Below, piece by piece: positions 25,912 to 34,003 of a stretch of 64,000 nt of DNA (its first letter is position 1; every line of letters starts with the position of its first letter). Location: NCBI GenBank assembly GCA_965214485.1, contig CBDCBW010000004.1:20021-84020 (forward strand). The letters are read 5' to 3'. This stretch comes from JANQRZ01 sp965214485 (GTDB taxonomy: Bacteria; Bacteroidota; Rhodothermia; Rhodothermales; JANQRZ01). Below the pieces are notes generated by a model that made no database searches, was not told where the DNA came from, and worked only from the letters and a program-made list of their open reading frames with translations. The position numbers were made by a program, and so were the translations under genes.

Positions 25912-25972
25912 ACCCGGCGGGCCGGCCTCGGCTTGCCTCCCTGTTTTTCTCACCTTTTAACGGAGCAACCAA

Positions 25973-26320
25973 ATGCCACGCGCACGCAACACCGTGGCTT
26001 CCCGTCGCCGTCGCAAGAAGGTTCTGAAGCTTGCGAAAGGCTATTGGGGTCGCCGGCGCAACGTCTACACCGTCGCCAAGCACTCCGTCGAGAAGGCGCT
26101 ACAGTACCAGTACCGGGACCGCCGCCAACGCAAGCGGCAGTTCCGACGCCTGTGGATCGCCCGGATCAACGCCGCCGCGCGGCTCAACGGGACCACGTAC
26201 TCGCGCCTGATCGCCGACCTCCGGAAGGCGGACATCCCGCTCAACCGGAAGGTGCTCGCCGACCTCGCCATGCACGACGCGGACGCCTTTGCCAAAGTCG
26301 TCGAACGAGCCGCAGCCTAA
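25973..26320 (+). CDS. rplT: 50S ribosomal protein L20
   Basis: 115 residues, complete. Conserved MPRARNTVASRRRRKKVLKL and RINAAARLNGTTYSRLI. L20 helps assemble 23S rRNA and in other bacteria represses its own infC-rpmI-rplT operon by binding the leader. It lies 61 nt after rpmI, with GGAG 10 nt before the ATG. Confidence 0.98.
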   Translation: MPRARNTVASRRRRKKVLKLAKGYWGRRRNVYTVAKHSVEKALQYQYRDRRQRKRQFRRLWIARINAAARLNGTTYSRLIADLRKADIPLNRKVLADLAMHDADAFAKVVERAAA

Positions 26321-26408
26321 AGACCGCTCGCGGTCATGCCCGCTCGTTCGGCACCCTTTCCCGTCCGGCCTCCGTGCCCGGCGGGAATCTTTTTATCTAC
26401 CCGCCCCC

Positions 26409-27461
26409 ATGTCCACCGAGACCTCCACGCTTCAGCAAGAAATCGACGCCCTCGGGCAGGCGATCGACGCGGCCGACCTCGGAAGTGCGGACGAGATCGA
26501 GGCCTTCCGGATTCGCATGCTCGGGCGCAAGAGCGGCGTGGTCACGGCCCTCTTCGGCCGGATCACCGAGGTCGAGCCGGGCGAGCGGGGGCGGACGGGG
26601 CAGGCGCTGAACGCCCTCAAGGGGAGGGCGGAGGCGCGCATCGAATCGGCCCAGGCCGCACTCGCCGGCAGCGACGGAGCCGAGCCGGCGGAGATCGACC
26701 TGACGCTGCCGGGGCGCGTGCCTGCGCCCGTCGCAGGCCCCGACGGGACGGGCAGTCTCCACCCGCTGACCCAGACGCTGGAGGAGATCAAGAGCCTCTT
26801 CCGCCACTTCGGGTTCGACGTGGCCGAGGGGCCGGAGATCGAGGACGACTGGCACAACTTCACCGCGCTCAACTTTCCGCCCGAGCACCCGGCGCGCGAC
26901 ATGCAGGACACGCTCTTCGTGGAACCGCCGCCGCCGGACGGGCGCGGGATCGTGATGCGGACCCACACTTCGCCGGCGCAGATCCGGGTGATGGAGCGGC
27001 AGGCCCCGCCGATCCGCGTGATCGTGCCGGGACGGGTCTACCGCAACGAGGCGATTTCGTACAAGAGCTTCTGCCTGTTCCACCAGGTCGAGGGCTTGGT
27101 GGTGGACGAGCACGCGACGTTCGCCGACCTCAGGGCGATGCTGCACGGCTTCGCCCGAGCCTTATTCGGGGACGACGTCAGGATGCGCTTCCGGCCGAGC
27201 TTCTTCCCCTTCACCGAGCCCTCGGCGGAGGTCGACGTCTGGTGGGCCGACGACACCCTCGGCGGGGGCGGGCGGTGGCTCGAAGTCCTCGGCTGCGGCA
27301 TGGTCGATCCGAACGTCCTCGAAGCCGTCGAGATCGACCCCGAGCGCTACACCGGCTACGCGTGGGGCATGGGCGTCGAGCGCCTGGCGATGCTGAAGTA
27401 CGGCATCGACGACATCCGCCTGTTCTACGAGAACGACGTGCGGTTTCTGAAACAGTTTTAA
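26409..27461 (+). CDS. pheS: phenylalanyl-tRNA synthetase alpha subunit
   Basis: 350 residues. The N-terminal coiled coil (about 1-85) and the class II core are present: HPLTQTLEEIKSLFRHFGF, TSPAQIRVM, GRVYRNEAIS, motif 2 HQVEGLVV and motif 3 GYAWGMGVERLAMLKYG. Forms an alpha2-beta2 tetramer with PheT. Starts at ATG 26409, with no strong Shine-Dalgarno site. pheT follows after 74 nt that can form alternative hairpins. Confidence 0.97.
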   Translation: MSTETSTLQQEIDALGQAIDAADLGSADEIEAFRIRMLGRKSGVVTALFGRITEVEPGERGRTGQALNALKGRAEARIESAQAALAGSDGAEPAEIDLTLPGRVPAPVAGPDGTGSLHPLTQTLEEIKSLFRHFGFDVAEGPEIEDDWHNFTALNFPPEHPARDMQDTLFVEPPPPDGRGIVMRTHTSPAQIRVMERQAPPIRVIVPGRVYRNEAISYKSFCLFHQVEGLVVDEHATFADLRAMLHGFARALFGDDVRMRFRPSFFPFTEPSAEVDVWWADDTLGGGGRWLEVLGCGMVDPNVLEAVEIDPERYTGYAWGMGVERLAMLKYGIDDIRLFYENDVRFLKQF

Positions 27462-27535
27462 GTGTGAGGTTTGAGGTCGCGGGGTTGGGGCACTACACCT
27501 CCACCCTCCACCCCCAAACCTCCAACCCCTCCGCC

Positions 27536-30070
27536 ATGAACGTCTCCACCAACTGGCTCGCCGACTACGTCGAGCACGACCTCTCGCCCGAGGCCCTCGC
27601 CGAGGTGCTGACCATGCTCGGGCTGGAGGTCGAGTCCGCCGAGAGGCGCGGGCGCGACCTCGCGGGCGTCGTCGTCGGGCACGTCCTCAACACCCGGCCT
27701 CACCCGAACGCGGACCGGCTCACGCTCTGCGACGTGGACCTCGGCCCGGAGCACAACGTTGCCGGATCGCCGGTGCAGATCGTCTGCGGCGCGCCGAACG
27801 TCGCCGCCGGGCAGAAGGTGCCGGTCGCCACGGTGGGCACGACGCTCGTGCTGCCCTCGCGCAAGACGGGCGCGCTCGAGCCGGTCACCCTCGGCAAAGC
27901 CAAGCTGCGCGGCGAAGAGTCCAACGGGATGATCTGCGCCGAAGACGAACTCGGGCTGGGCGCGGGCCACGACGGCATCCTGGTGCTCGACCCCGACGCG
28001 CCCGTCGGGCAGCCGGTCGAGGCCTACCTCGCCGCGCGCGGGCGAGCGCCGAGCGACGTCGTCCTCGACGTCGCCATCACCCCGAACCGGCCCGACGCCG
28101 TGAGCCACATCGGGGTGGCGCGCGACGTGGCGGCGGTCACCGAGGGGGAGTTGAAGCGACCGGAGGTCGAGATTCCGCAGGCGGGCGGCGAGGCGGCGGC
28201 CCTCGTGCCGGTCGAGATCGAGGCTCCCGCCGTGTGCCACCGGTTCGCCGGGATGGTCGTGCGCGGGGTGACGGTCGGCGAGTCGCCGGGCTGGCTCAAG
28301 GCCCGGCTCGACGCGGTGGGCCTGCGCCCGCGCAACAACGTCGTCGACGTCACCAACTACGTCATGCACGAGGTCGGGCAGCCGCTCCACGCCTACGACC
28401 TCGGCAAGGTCGCCGGCCGCCGGCTGGAGGTCCGCTACGCCGCGCCGGGCGAGAGGCTGACGACGCTCGACGGCAAGGAGCGGACGCTCCCCGACGGCAC
28501 CGTCGTCGTCGCCGACGCCGAGGGGGCCGTCGGCATCGCCGGCATCATGGGCGGGGCCGACTCGGAGATTTCCGAATCCACGACCACTGTCTTCATCGAA
28601 GGAGCCTACTGGGACCCGGTGACGATCCGCAAGACGGCCAAGGCGCTCGGGATGCAAACCGACGCGTCATACCGCTTCGAGCGAGGCGTCGATACCGAGG
28701 GGCAGCCGTGGGCCGTCGCCCGCGCCGCGCACTTGACCGCTGAGCTAGGCGGCGGCGAGATCGTCCCCGGCCTGATCGACGAGCGCCCGGTCGAACCGAA
28801 GCCGCGCGAGGTGACGCTCCGCCCGTCGCGCCTTTCACGGGTTCTCGGGGTCGAGATTCCGGTCGACGAGGTCAAGCGCCTCCTCACCGCCATCGGCTTT
28901 CAAGTCGGCGATGCCGGTCTCGTCGGGTCGCTACTGGACAAAGCAGCGGGTGTCGTTGAAGGCGCAGACGCGGGCCTCAAGGTCGTCGTCCCGACGTTCC
29001 GCCCGGACGTGGAGCGTGAGATCGACGTGATCGAGGAGGTCGCCCGGCTGTGGGGCTTCGACCGGGTGCCGACGCCCGAGGCGACGACGGTGCCGTTCGC
29101 CCCGCCGCGCCCTGACCGGGCCGCGCAGCTCCGCGAGCGCGCCCGGAACCACCTCGTCGGGATGGGCTTCCGCGAGCTGTACACGAACAGCCTCATCCCC
29201 GCCCCCGTCGCCGAAGCGTTCGCCGACGCAGACCTCGCGGGCGTCGCGATGGAGCCCGTGGAGACGGTCAACGCGATCAGCCGCGAGATGAACGCGCTGC
29301 GGCCCAGCCTCCTCCCCGGCCTGCTCGGTGCCCTCGCCTACAACCAGAACCGCGACGCGGGCGCGCTCCGCTTCTTCGAGTTCGGGCACGTCTACGGGCG
29401 GGCGGACGACCCCGCCAACCCCATCGGCGGCTACCACGAGCACCCGTCGCTGATCCTCGGGATGAGCGGCCCGGCGCAGCTCAGCGGCCCGGACCGCGCC
29501 GAGCGCGACGTGGACTTCTTCGACCTCAAGGGCGTCGTGGAGCACCTCCTCGGCTCGCTCGGGATCGGCGCGGTCCAGGAAGTCGCTGGGCTGGAGGCGA
29601 ACGTGCGGACGGCCTACCGGCTGTTCCTCGAACTCGACGGGCAGCGGCTCGGCGTCCTCGCCCGCACCTCGGACGCGCTCGGCACCACGTCGGAGCTGCA
29701 GGCCCCGGCGTTCTTCGCCGAACTGAACTGGGACGCCCTCGCCAGCCTCGTCGCCTCGCAGGGGCCGACGCGCTACGCGCCGATCTCGCGCGCCCCGGCC
29801 GTGGACCGCGACCTCGCCGTGACCGTGGACCGCACCGCCCCCGTCGGCCCGCTCCTCACGACGATCCGCGCCGCGGGGGGCGAGCTCCTGCAGCAGGTCC
29901 GCGTGTTCGACCTTTACGAAGGCGACCGGATCGGGGCGGGGAAGAAGAGCGTCGCCTTCGCGCTCCGGTTCGGCTCCGACGAGACGCTGACGGACCAGGT
30001 CGTCGACAAGCGGGTTCGGATGATCGTGGAGCGGCTGCGCGGGGCGCACGGTGCCGAGCTTCGGCAGTAG
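27536..30070 (+). CDS. pheT: phenylalanyl-tRNA synthetase beta subunit
   Basis: 844 residues, slightly long. Domains in order: tRNA-binding OB domain (about 40-155, VVVGHVLNTRPHPNADRLTL), B3/B4 editing domain (about 210-385, VDVTNYVMHEVGQPLHAYD), B5 domain, catalytic-like core, and the C-terminal FDX-ACB domain ending RFGSDETLTDQVVDKRVRMI. The beta subunit edits mischarged tyrosine and anchors the tRNA. ATG 27536 gives MNVSTNWLADYVEHDLSPEA, the normal start. Confidence 0.97.
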   Translation: MNVSTNWLADYVEHDLSPEALAEVLTMLGLEVESAERRGRDLAGVVVGHVLNTRPHPNADRLTLCDVDLGPEHNVAGSPVQIVCGAPNVAAGQKVPVATVGTTLVLPSRKTGALEPVTLGKAKLRGEESNGMICAEDELGLGAGHDGILVLDPDAPVGQPVEAYLAARGRAPSDVVLDVAITPNRPDAVSHIGVARDVAAVTEGELKRPEVEIPQAGGEAAALVPVEIEAPAVCHRFAGMVVRGVTVGESPGWLKARLDAVGLRPRNNVVDVTNYVMHEVGQPLHAYDLGKVAGRRLEVRYAAPGERLTTLDGKERTLPDGTVVVADAEGAVGIAGIMGGADSEISESTTTVFIEGAYWDPVTIRKTAKALGMQTDASYRFERGVDTEGQPWAVARAAHLTAELGGGEIVPGLIDERPVEPKPREVTLRPSRLSRVLGVEIPVDEVKRLLTAIGFQVGDAGLVGSLLDKAAGVVEGADAGLKVVVPTFRPDVEREIDVIEEVARLWGFDRVPTPEATTVPFAPPRPDRAAQLRERARNHLVGMGFRELYTNSLIPAPVAEAFADADLAGVAMEPVETVNAISREMNALRPSLLPGLLGALAYNQNRDAGALRFFEFGHVYGRADDPANPIGGYHEHPSLILGMSGPAQLSGPDRAERDVDFFDLKGVVEHLLGSLGIGAVQEVAGLEANVRTAYRLFLELDGQRLGVLARTSDALGTTSELQAPAFFAELNWDALASLVASQGPTRYAPISRAPAVDRDLAVTVDRTAPVGPLLTTIRAAGGELLQQVRVFDLYEGDRIGAGKKSVAFALRFGSDETLTDQVVDKRVRMIVERLRGAHGAELRQ

Positions 30071-30088
30071 CGCCGCCGAGGGCTGCGT

Positions 30089-30096
30089 TATATTCC
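30089..30096 (+). promoter_or_regulatory. putative -7 element of the zapA unit
   Basis: TATATTCC, 21 nt before the ATG at 30118, directly after pheT. Confidence 0.5.
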
Positions 30097-30117
30097 GGCT
30101 CACCCTTTCCTGCCTCC

Positions 30118-30417
30118 ATGAGCACGCCCCCTCCCCCTCCCGACGGGTCGGACCACGGCCTGCGCGCCCTCGAACGGCTGCGCGAGCGGGTCGAGCAGGC
30201 CGCGGCCGAGATCGGTCGGCTGCGCCGGGAAAACGCCCGGCTCGCCGACCGGGTCGAGGAGCTCGCCGCGCTGGCCGGGGAGGCCGCCGGAGTGACGATC
30301 GGGGGCGACCCTGCCGCGCTCCGCCAGCAGGTCGAGGGGTTCGTCGACGCCATCGACCGGATGCTGGCCGAGCCGCCTGCCGGCGGCGAGGCGTCCTCCA
30401 ACGGCTCGCCCGACTAA
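30118..30417 (+). CDS. small coiled-coil protein upstream of zapA (ZapB-like)
   Basis: 99 residues. Residues 17-55 form a predicted coiled coil (RALERLRERVEQAAAEIGRL, RRENARLADRVEEL). The ends are disordered and Pro/Gly/Ser-rich. The zapA gene follows after 11 nt, so a cell-division role as a filament partner of ZapA is likely, but the sequence itself is too simple to prove family membership. Confidence 0.75.
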   Translation: MSTPPPPPDGSDHGLRALERLRERVEQAAAEIGRLRRENARLADRVEELAALAGEAAGVTIGGDPAALRQQVEGFVDAIDRMLAEPPAGGEASSNGSPD

Positions 30418-30428
30418 CGCCTGTTCCC

Positions 30429-30719
30429 ATGCCGCAGACCTCGCTCCGCGTCGAAATCCTCGGGCACGAGTACCCGCTGCGCGTCGAAGAGTCGGACGCG
30501 GCCTTCACCCGCGAGGTGGCGGCCTACGTGGACAAGCGGATGCGCTCGTTTCGCCGCGACGTGCCCGGCGTCTCGGACCTGACGCACGCCGTGCTGAGCG
30601 CCCTCGCCCTCGCCGAGGAGTTGCACCTCGCGCGGGCCGAGCTGGAAAGCCTCCGCCACGCCGCGAGCGCCGAGGCCGACGCCCTCGCCGACCACCTCGA
30701 CGCTGCCCTCGCCGAGTGA
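30429..30719 (+). CDS. zapA: cell division protein ZapA
   Basis: 96 residues, the usual size. The N-terminal beta strand and helix (LRVEILGHEYPLRVEESD, REVAAYVDKRM) and the C-terminal coiled coil (LALAEELHLARAELESLR) match ZapA, which cross-links FtsZ protofilaments at the Z-ring. The ATG at 30429 is 11 nt after the preceding stop. It is followed by a long structured gap and then rny. Confidence 0.88.
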   Translation: MPQTSLRVEILGHEYPLRVEESDAAFTREVAAYVDKRMRSFRRDVPGVSDLTHAVLSALALAEELHLARAELESLRHAASAEADALADHLDAALAE

Positions 30720-30773
30720 CGGCAGACGTGGACCGAGGACCGCAGGCGATGGGACCCCGTAGGCGGTGGAACA

Positions 30774-30825
30774 GGGTGCCCCTCCCGGCTCAGGCGGCCA
30801 CGTCGGGCCGCCCCTGCGGGCGCGT
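30774..30825 (+). repeat. dispersed GC-rich repeat, copy before rny
   Basis: Starts ACAGGGTGCCCCTCC and ends CGCCCCTGCG. It matches 33008-33058 at roughly three in four positions; the two copies bracket rny. Confidence 0.6.
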
Positions 30826-31009
30826 GGCGTGGCGGTCTTCGCGGCTTGCCGAGCGGCCCCCCACTCGTCCGCTTCAACGAATCCAAAAGAAGTCGGGCGG
30901 AACTCCGGGCCTTCGTCACTGGATATAAGGGCCGTGCTCGTTCCTCGCGCCCTGGCTGTCCCGGCGCGCGTCGGGACGGCACCGCACCACCGGTCTGCAG
31001 CCCTGTTAT

Positions 31010-31251
31010 AGAAGCCTTACACCGAAAAAAATGGGAGCCATCCTTCGAATCTAACCTCCAGGCCTCACACCGACCCCGGTCGGTGCACCCGGCGCTCGCG
31101 CCGGAGCGGTGGAAGGAGCGAGGGTTCGAGCGGCACCCACCGTGTATCGAAGAGGCTTCTTGATACACCACGCTGTAGACTGGTGTCCTTTTCGGCGCGG
31201 CCCCCCCGTGCCAGCGCCCCGGAAGCGAGACCGCTCATCCGGGGCGTTTTT
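31010..31251 (+). ncRNA. candidate structured small RNA between zapA and rny
   Basis: No ORF is credible here. The segment contains a perfect 8-bp hairpin (CACCGACC/GGTCGGTG near 31070), GGCGC/GCGCC hairpin at about 31095, an imperfect long helix enclosing both (31033-31058 with 31110-31130), GTGTATC/GATACAC (31142-31148 with 31162-31168), and a strong rho-independent terminator at the 3' end. The position after zapA recalls where 6S RNA lies in Gammaproteobacteria, but I cannot show that it is 6S. A TTATAGAAG segment near 31005 could be the promoter. Confidence 0.5.
31215..31251 (+). terminator. rho-independent terminator before rny
   Basis: Perfect stem CGCCCCGG/CCGGGGCG (31215-31222 with 31239-31246), a 16-nt loop, then TTTTT (31247-31251). 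It ends the candidate RNA and separates the pheST-zapA region from rny. Confidence 0.9.
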
Positions 31252-31264
31252 GTAGACTCTCCAC

Positions 31265-31295
31265 TTTGTAGGCTTTCCCCATCTCGTAGGCTTTC
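31265..31295 (+). promoter_or_regulatory. putative rny promoter
   Basis: TTTG at 31265-31268 and TAGGCTTTC from 31287 are 18 nt apart. It lies directly downstream of the terminator; an overlapping near-copy (TAGGCTTTC at 31269) precedes it. Confidence 0.55.
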
Positions 31296-31302
31296 CCCCC
31301 TG

Positions 31303-32997
31303 ATGCTCGCCTCCCCTCTTGTCCTCGCGGCAGTCGCGCTCGTCGCCCTCGGCTTCGGCTACGTGTCGGGGCGCTGGGTGTGGACGGGGCGGGCCGCCCG
31401 GCGGCTTGGCGAGGCCGCCCACGAGGCCGAGGCCCTCCTCGAGCGGGCCCAGCAGGAAACCGAGAGCTTCCGGCAGCAGCACGTCGGCGCGGCGCGTGAG
31501 GCGCTGGAGGCCGAGCGCCGCCGCCTGGACACCGAGGCCGCCGAGCACCAGGCCAGGGTGCAGCGCGCGCGCCACAAGCTCGACGCGCGGCAGGAGAAGC
31601 TCGCCCGCCGCGCGAAGCGGGCCGCCAAGCACGAGGTCGCGCTCAAGAAAGGGGTCGAGGCCGTGGAGGCGCTCCAGCGCGAGGCCGAGGCCCGCCGCGC
31701 CGAAGCCGAGGAGCTCCGGGCGAGCGTGCAGAAGCTGGCTGGCGCGGTCGGCAGCAGGCAGCAGGCGCTCGCGGCGCGGGAGCGGGACGTGAAGGCCCTC
31801 GAGGAGCGCTGCGCCGCGAAGCACGCCCGGCTCGACCGGCTCACCGGCGAGCACCTCCGCAAGCTCGAGCTCGTCACCGGCATCTCGAAGCACGAGGCCC
31901 TGGAGCGCCTCGTCGAGGAGCTCGAGAACGAGGCGAAGCTCGAAGCCTCGGCCGCCATCAAGGAGATCCGCGACGAGGCCCGGATGACGGCCAACCGCGA
32001 GGCCCGGAAGGTCGTCCTCACCGCGATCCAGCGGACCGCCGCCAACCACGCCGTCGAGCACACGGTCTCGCTCGTCCAGCTCCAGAGCGACGACATGAAG
32101 GGCCGCATCATCGGGCGCGAAGGCCGCAACATCCGCGCGTTCGAGGCCGCCACCGGCATCGAGGTCGTCGTCGACGAGACGCCCGAGGCGGTGCTGCTCT
32201 CCGGGTTCGACCCCGTCCGCCGCGAGATCGCCCGGCTCTCGATGGTCCGCCTCGTCCAAGACGGGCGCATCCACCCGACCCGCATCGAGGAGGTCGTCGA
32301 CAAGACGCGGAGCGAGATCGAGGACGAGGTGGTCGAGGCCGGCGAGGAGGCCGCCATCGAGCTCGGCCTCCACGGCCTCCACGCCGAGCTGATCCGCTTC
32401 GTCGGGCGGATGAAGTACCGCTTCTCCTACGGGCAGAACCTGCTCGCGCACTCGGTCGAGGTCGCCCACCTCGCCTCGCTCATGGCCGCCGAGCTCGGCC
32501 TCGATCCGCGCAAGGCCCGCCGCGCCGGGCTGCTCCACGACATCGGCAAGGTGATCGACGGCGAGCTGGAGAGCCCGCACGCGATCGTCGGGATGGAAAT
32601 CGCCCAGCGCCACAAGGAGCACCCCGACGTCTGCAACGCCATCGGCGCGCACCACGACGAGATCGAGATGGCGACGCCCCTCGCGCCGATCGTGCAGGCC
32701 GCCGACGCCATCAGCGGGGCCCGGCCCGGCGCGCGGCGCGAGGGGCTCGACCACTACATCCAGCGGATCAAGGCGCTCGAAGACCTCGCGGGCGGCTTCG
32801 ACGGGGTGCAGCAGGCCTACGCGATCCAAGCCGGACGCGAGGTCCGGGTCATCGTCAACCACGACCTCGTCTCGGACGTCCAGGCCGACCAGCTGGCGCG
32901 CGAGATCTCGAAGAAGATCGAGCACGGCCTCCACTACCCCGGGCAGGTCAAGGTGACGGTCATCCGCGAGGTCCGCAGCATCGCCTACGCGAAGTAG
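31303..32997 (+). CDS. rny: ribonuclease Y
   Basis: 564 residues. A membrane-anchored endoribonuclease that starts mRNA decay. Layout: one N-terminal transmembrane helix (2-24), a long coiled coil (about 30-195), KH RNA-binding domain with GRIIGREGRNIRAFE (about 267), and HD domain with LLHDIGKVIDGE (about 408-419) plus IGAHHDEI. The start is ATG 31303, 51 nt after the terminator. Two dispersed repeats flank the gene. Confidence 0.96.
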   Translation: MLASPLVLAAVALVALGFGYVSGRWVWTGRAARRLGEAAHEAEALLERAQQETESFRQQHVGAAREALEAERRRLDTEAAEHQARVQRARHKLDARQEKLARRAKRAAKHEVALKKGVEAVEALQREAEARRAEAEELRASVQKLAGAVGSRQQALAARERDVKALEERCAAKHARLDRLTGEHLRKLELVTGISKHEALERLVEELENEAKLEASAAIKEIRDEARMTANREARKVVLTAIQRTAANHAVEHTVSLVQLQSDDMKGRIIGREGRNIRAFEAATGIEVVVDETPEAVLLSGFDPVRREIARLSMVRLVQDGRIHPTRIEEVVDKTRSEIEDEVVEAGEEAAIELGLHGLHAELIRFVGRMKYRFSYGQNLLAHSVEVAHLASLMAAELGLDPRKARRAGLLHDIGKVIDGELESPHAIVGMEIAQRHKEHPDVCNAIGAHHDEIEMATPLAPIVQAADAISGARPGARREGLDHYIQRIKALEDLAGGFDGVQQAYAIQAGREVRVIVNHDLVSDVQADQLAREISKKIEHGLHYPGQVKVTVIREVRSIAYAK

Positions 32998-33007
32998 CTC
33001 GGTGAGA

Positions 33008-33058
33008 CAGGGGTGCCGCGCCCTACCAGGGCGGCCCCACGGGATCGCCCCTGCGAAT
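33008..33058 (+). repeat. dispersed GC-rich palindromic repeat, copy after rny
   Basis: ACAGGGGTGCC at the left and CGCCCCTGCG at the right can pair partly. Related to 30774-30825 and, in part, to the reverse complement of 22780-22815. Confidence 0.6.
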
Positions 33059-33133
33059 CAAAGCGCACCCGTTTCAGTCATCCCCGCCCCCCTTTCCTCC
33101 CATTCTCCCCATTTCCGTTTTCATCCGATCCCC

Positions 33134-33141
33134 TAGCTTTC
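33134..33141 (+). promoter_or_regulatory. putative -7 promoter element of ndk
   Basis: TAGCTTTC, 31 nt before the ATG at 33173. Confidence 0.55.
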
Positions 33142-33172
33142 AACCTTCGCCCCTACACCCTCGACCCAGCCC

Positions 33173-33595
33173 ATGGAACGCACCCTCGCCATCATCAAGC
33201 CCGACGCCGTCCAGCGCGGCCACGCCGGCAAAATCCTCGACCGCATCCTCGCCGAGGGCTTCGCCGTCCGGGCGATGAAGCTCGTCACCCTCTCCAAGAC
33301 CGAGGCCGAGGGCTTCTACGCCGTCCACCGCGAGCGCCCGTTCTTCGGCGAGCTGACCGAGTTCATGTCGAGCGGCCCGTGCGTCCCCCTCGTGCTCGAG
33401 CGCGACGGCGCGGTGGCGACGTGGCGCGAGGTCATCGGCGCGACAAACCCGGCGGACGCCGCCGAGGGCACGATCCGCAAGCAGTTCGCCACGTCCCTCG
33501 GCGAGAACGCCGTCCACGGCTCGGACTCCGTCGAGAACGGGAAGCTGGAGAGCGCCTACTTCTTCCCCGAGCACGTCGTCGTCGCCAACTCGTAG
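33173..33595 (+). CDS. ndk: nucleoside diphosphate kinase
   Basis: 140 residues, standard length. Transfers the gamma phosphate between nucleoside triphosphates through a phospho-histidine. MERTLAIIKPDAVQRG is the N-terminus and the active His115 is in AVHGSDS. Own promoter and a strong terminator downstream. Confidence 0.98.
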   Translation: MERTLAIIKPDAVQRGHAGKILDRILAEGFAVRAMKLVTLSKTEAEGFYAVHRERPFFGELTEFMSSGPCVPLVLERDGAVATWREVIGATNPADAAEGTIRKQFATSLGENAVHGSDSVENGKLESAYFFPEHVVVANS

Positions 33596-33611
33596 CCTCG
33601 GCCCCGGTACC

Positions 33612-33652
33612 AAAGCAGGGCTGCGCCGCAAAAGTCAGCGCAGCCCTGCTTT
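33612..33652. terminator. strong bidirectional hairpin terminator after ndk
   Basis: 15-bp perfect stem (33612-33626 with 33638-33652) starting AAAGCAGGGCTGCGC, with an 11-nt loop and A/T at both ends. It separates ndk from the convergent aminotransferase. Confidence 0.85.
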
Positions 33653-34003
33653 ATGTAGAGCGCGCCCGGGCCGACGCGCGTCTCTCCGGGTGCCGCTTCT
33701 AGGCCCCGTCACGTGAATCCGGGTCCTGGCTCGGCGAGGCCCCGGAAGGGCCCTGCGGCGTTGTCCTCCTCGCCCGATGCTACGGCATCTGGCTCGTCGG
33801 ACGCCTGGCCGGGTCCCTCCAGGGTCTCTCGCTCGCCGACGGACCGACCTACGTGACAGAGCCTAGGGCAGGATCAAGGGGTCTTCTGCGGTTCGGACGG
33901 CGTCGAGGGCAGGGAGGGACGGAGGGGGGGCGGGGCCAGGTAAGGGGGCGGCGCGCCGGAAGCGCAGCCCGGATGCGCCACAAGCACACGGCCCCGGCGG
34001 GCT
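33653..34003. other. intergenic gap with a dispersed repeat, no gene seen
   Basis: About 350 bases between the ndk terminator and the aminotransferase stop. GTCACGTGA (33707) and ACGTGAC (33850) form inverted ends. The right part is the inverse copy of the repeat at 8308-8363. No ORF shows homology. Confidence 0.6.
33864..33918 (-). repeat. dispersed intergenic repeat, copy 2 (inverse orientation)
   Basis: The strand shown reads GGGTCTTCTGCGGTTCGGAC and is about 90% identical to the reverse complement of 8308-8363, with small indels. Confidence 0.8.

Noticed and set aside
31110..31125. T-loop-like GGTTCGAG suggesting a tRNA
   Set aside because: No acceptor stem, anticodon arm or D-loop can be formed around it.
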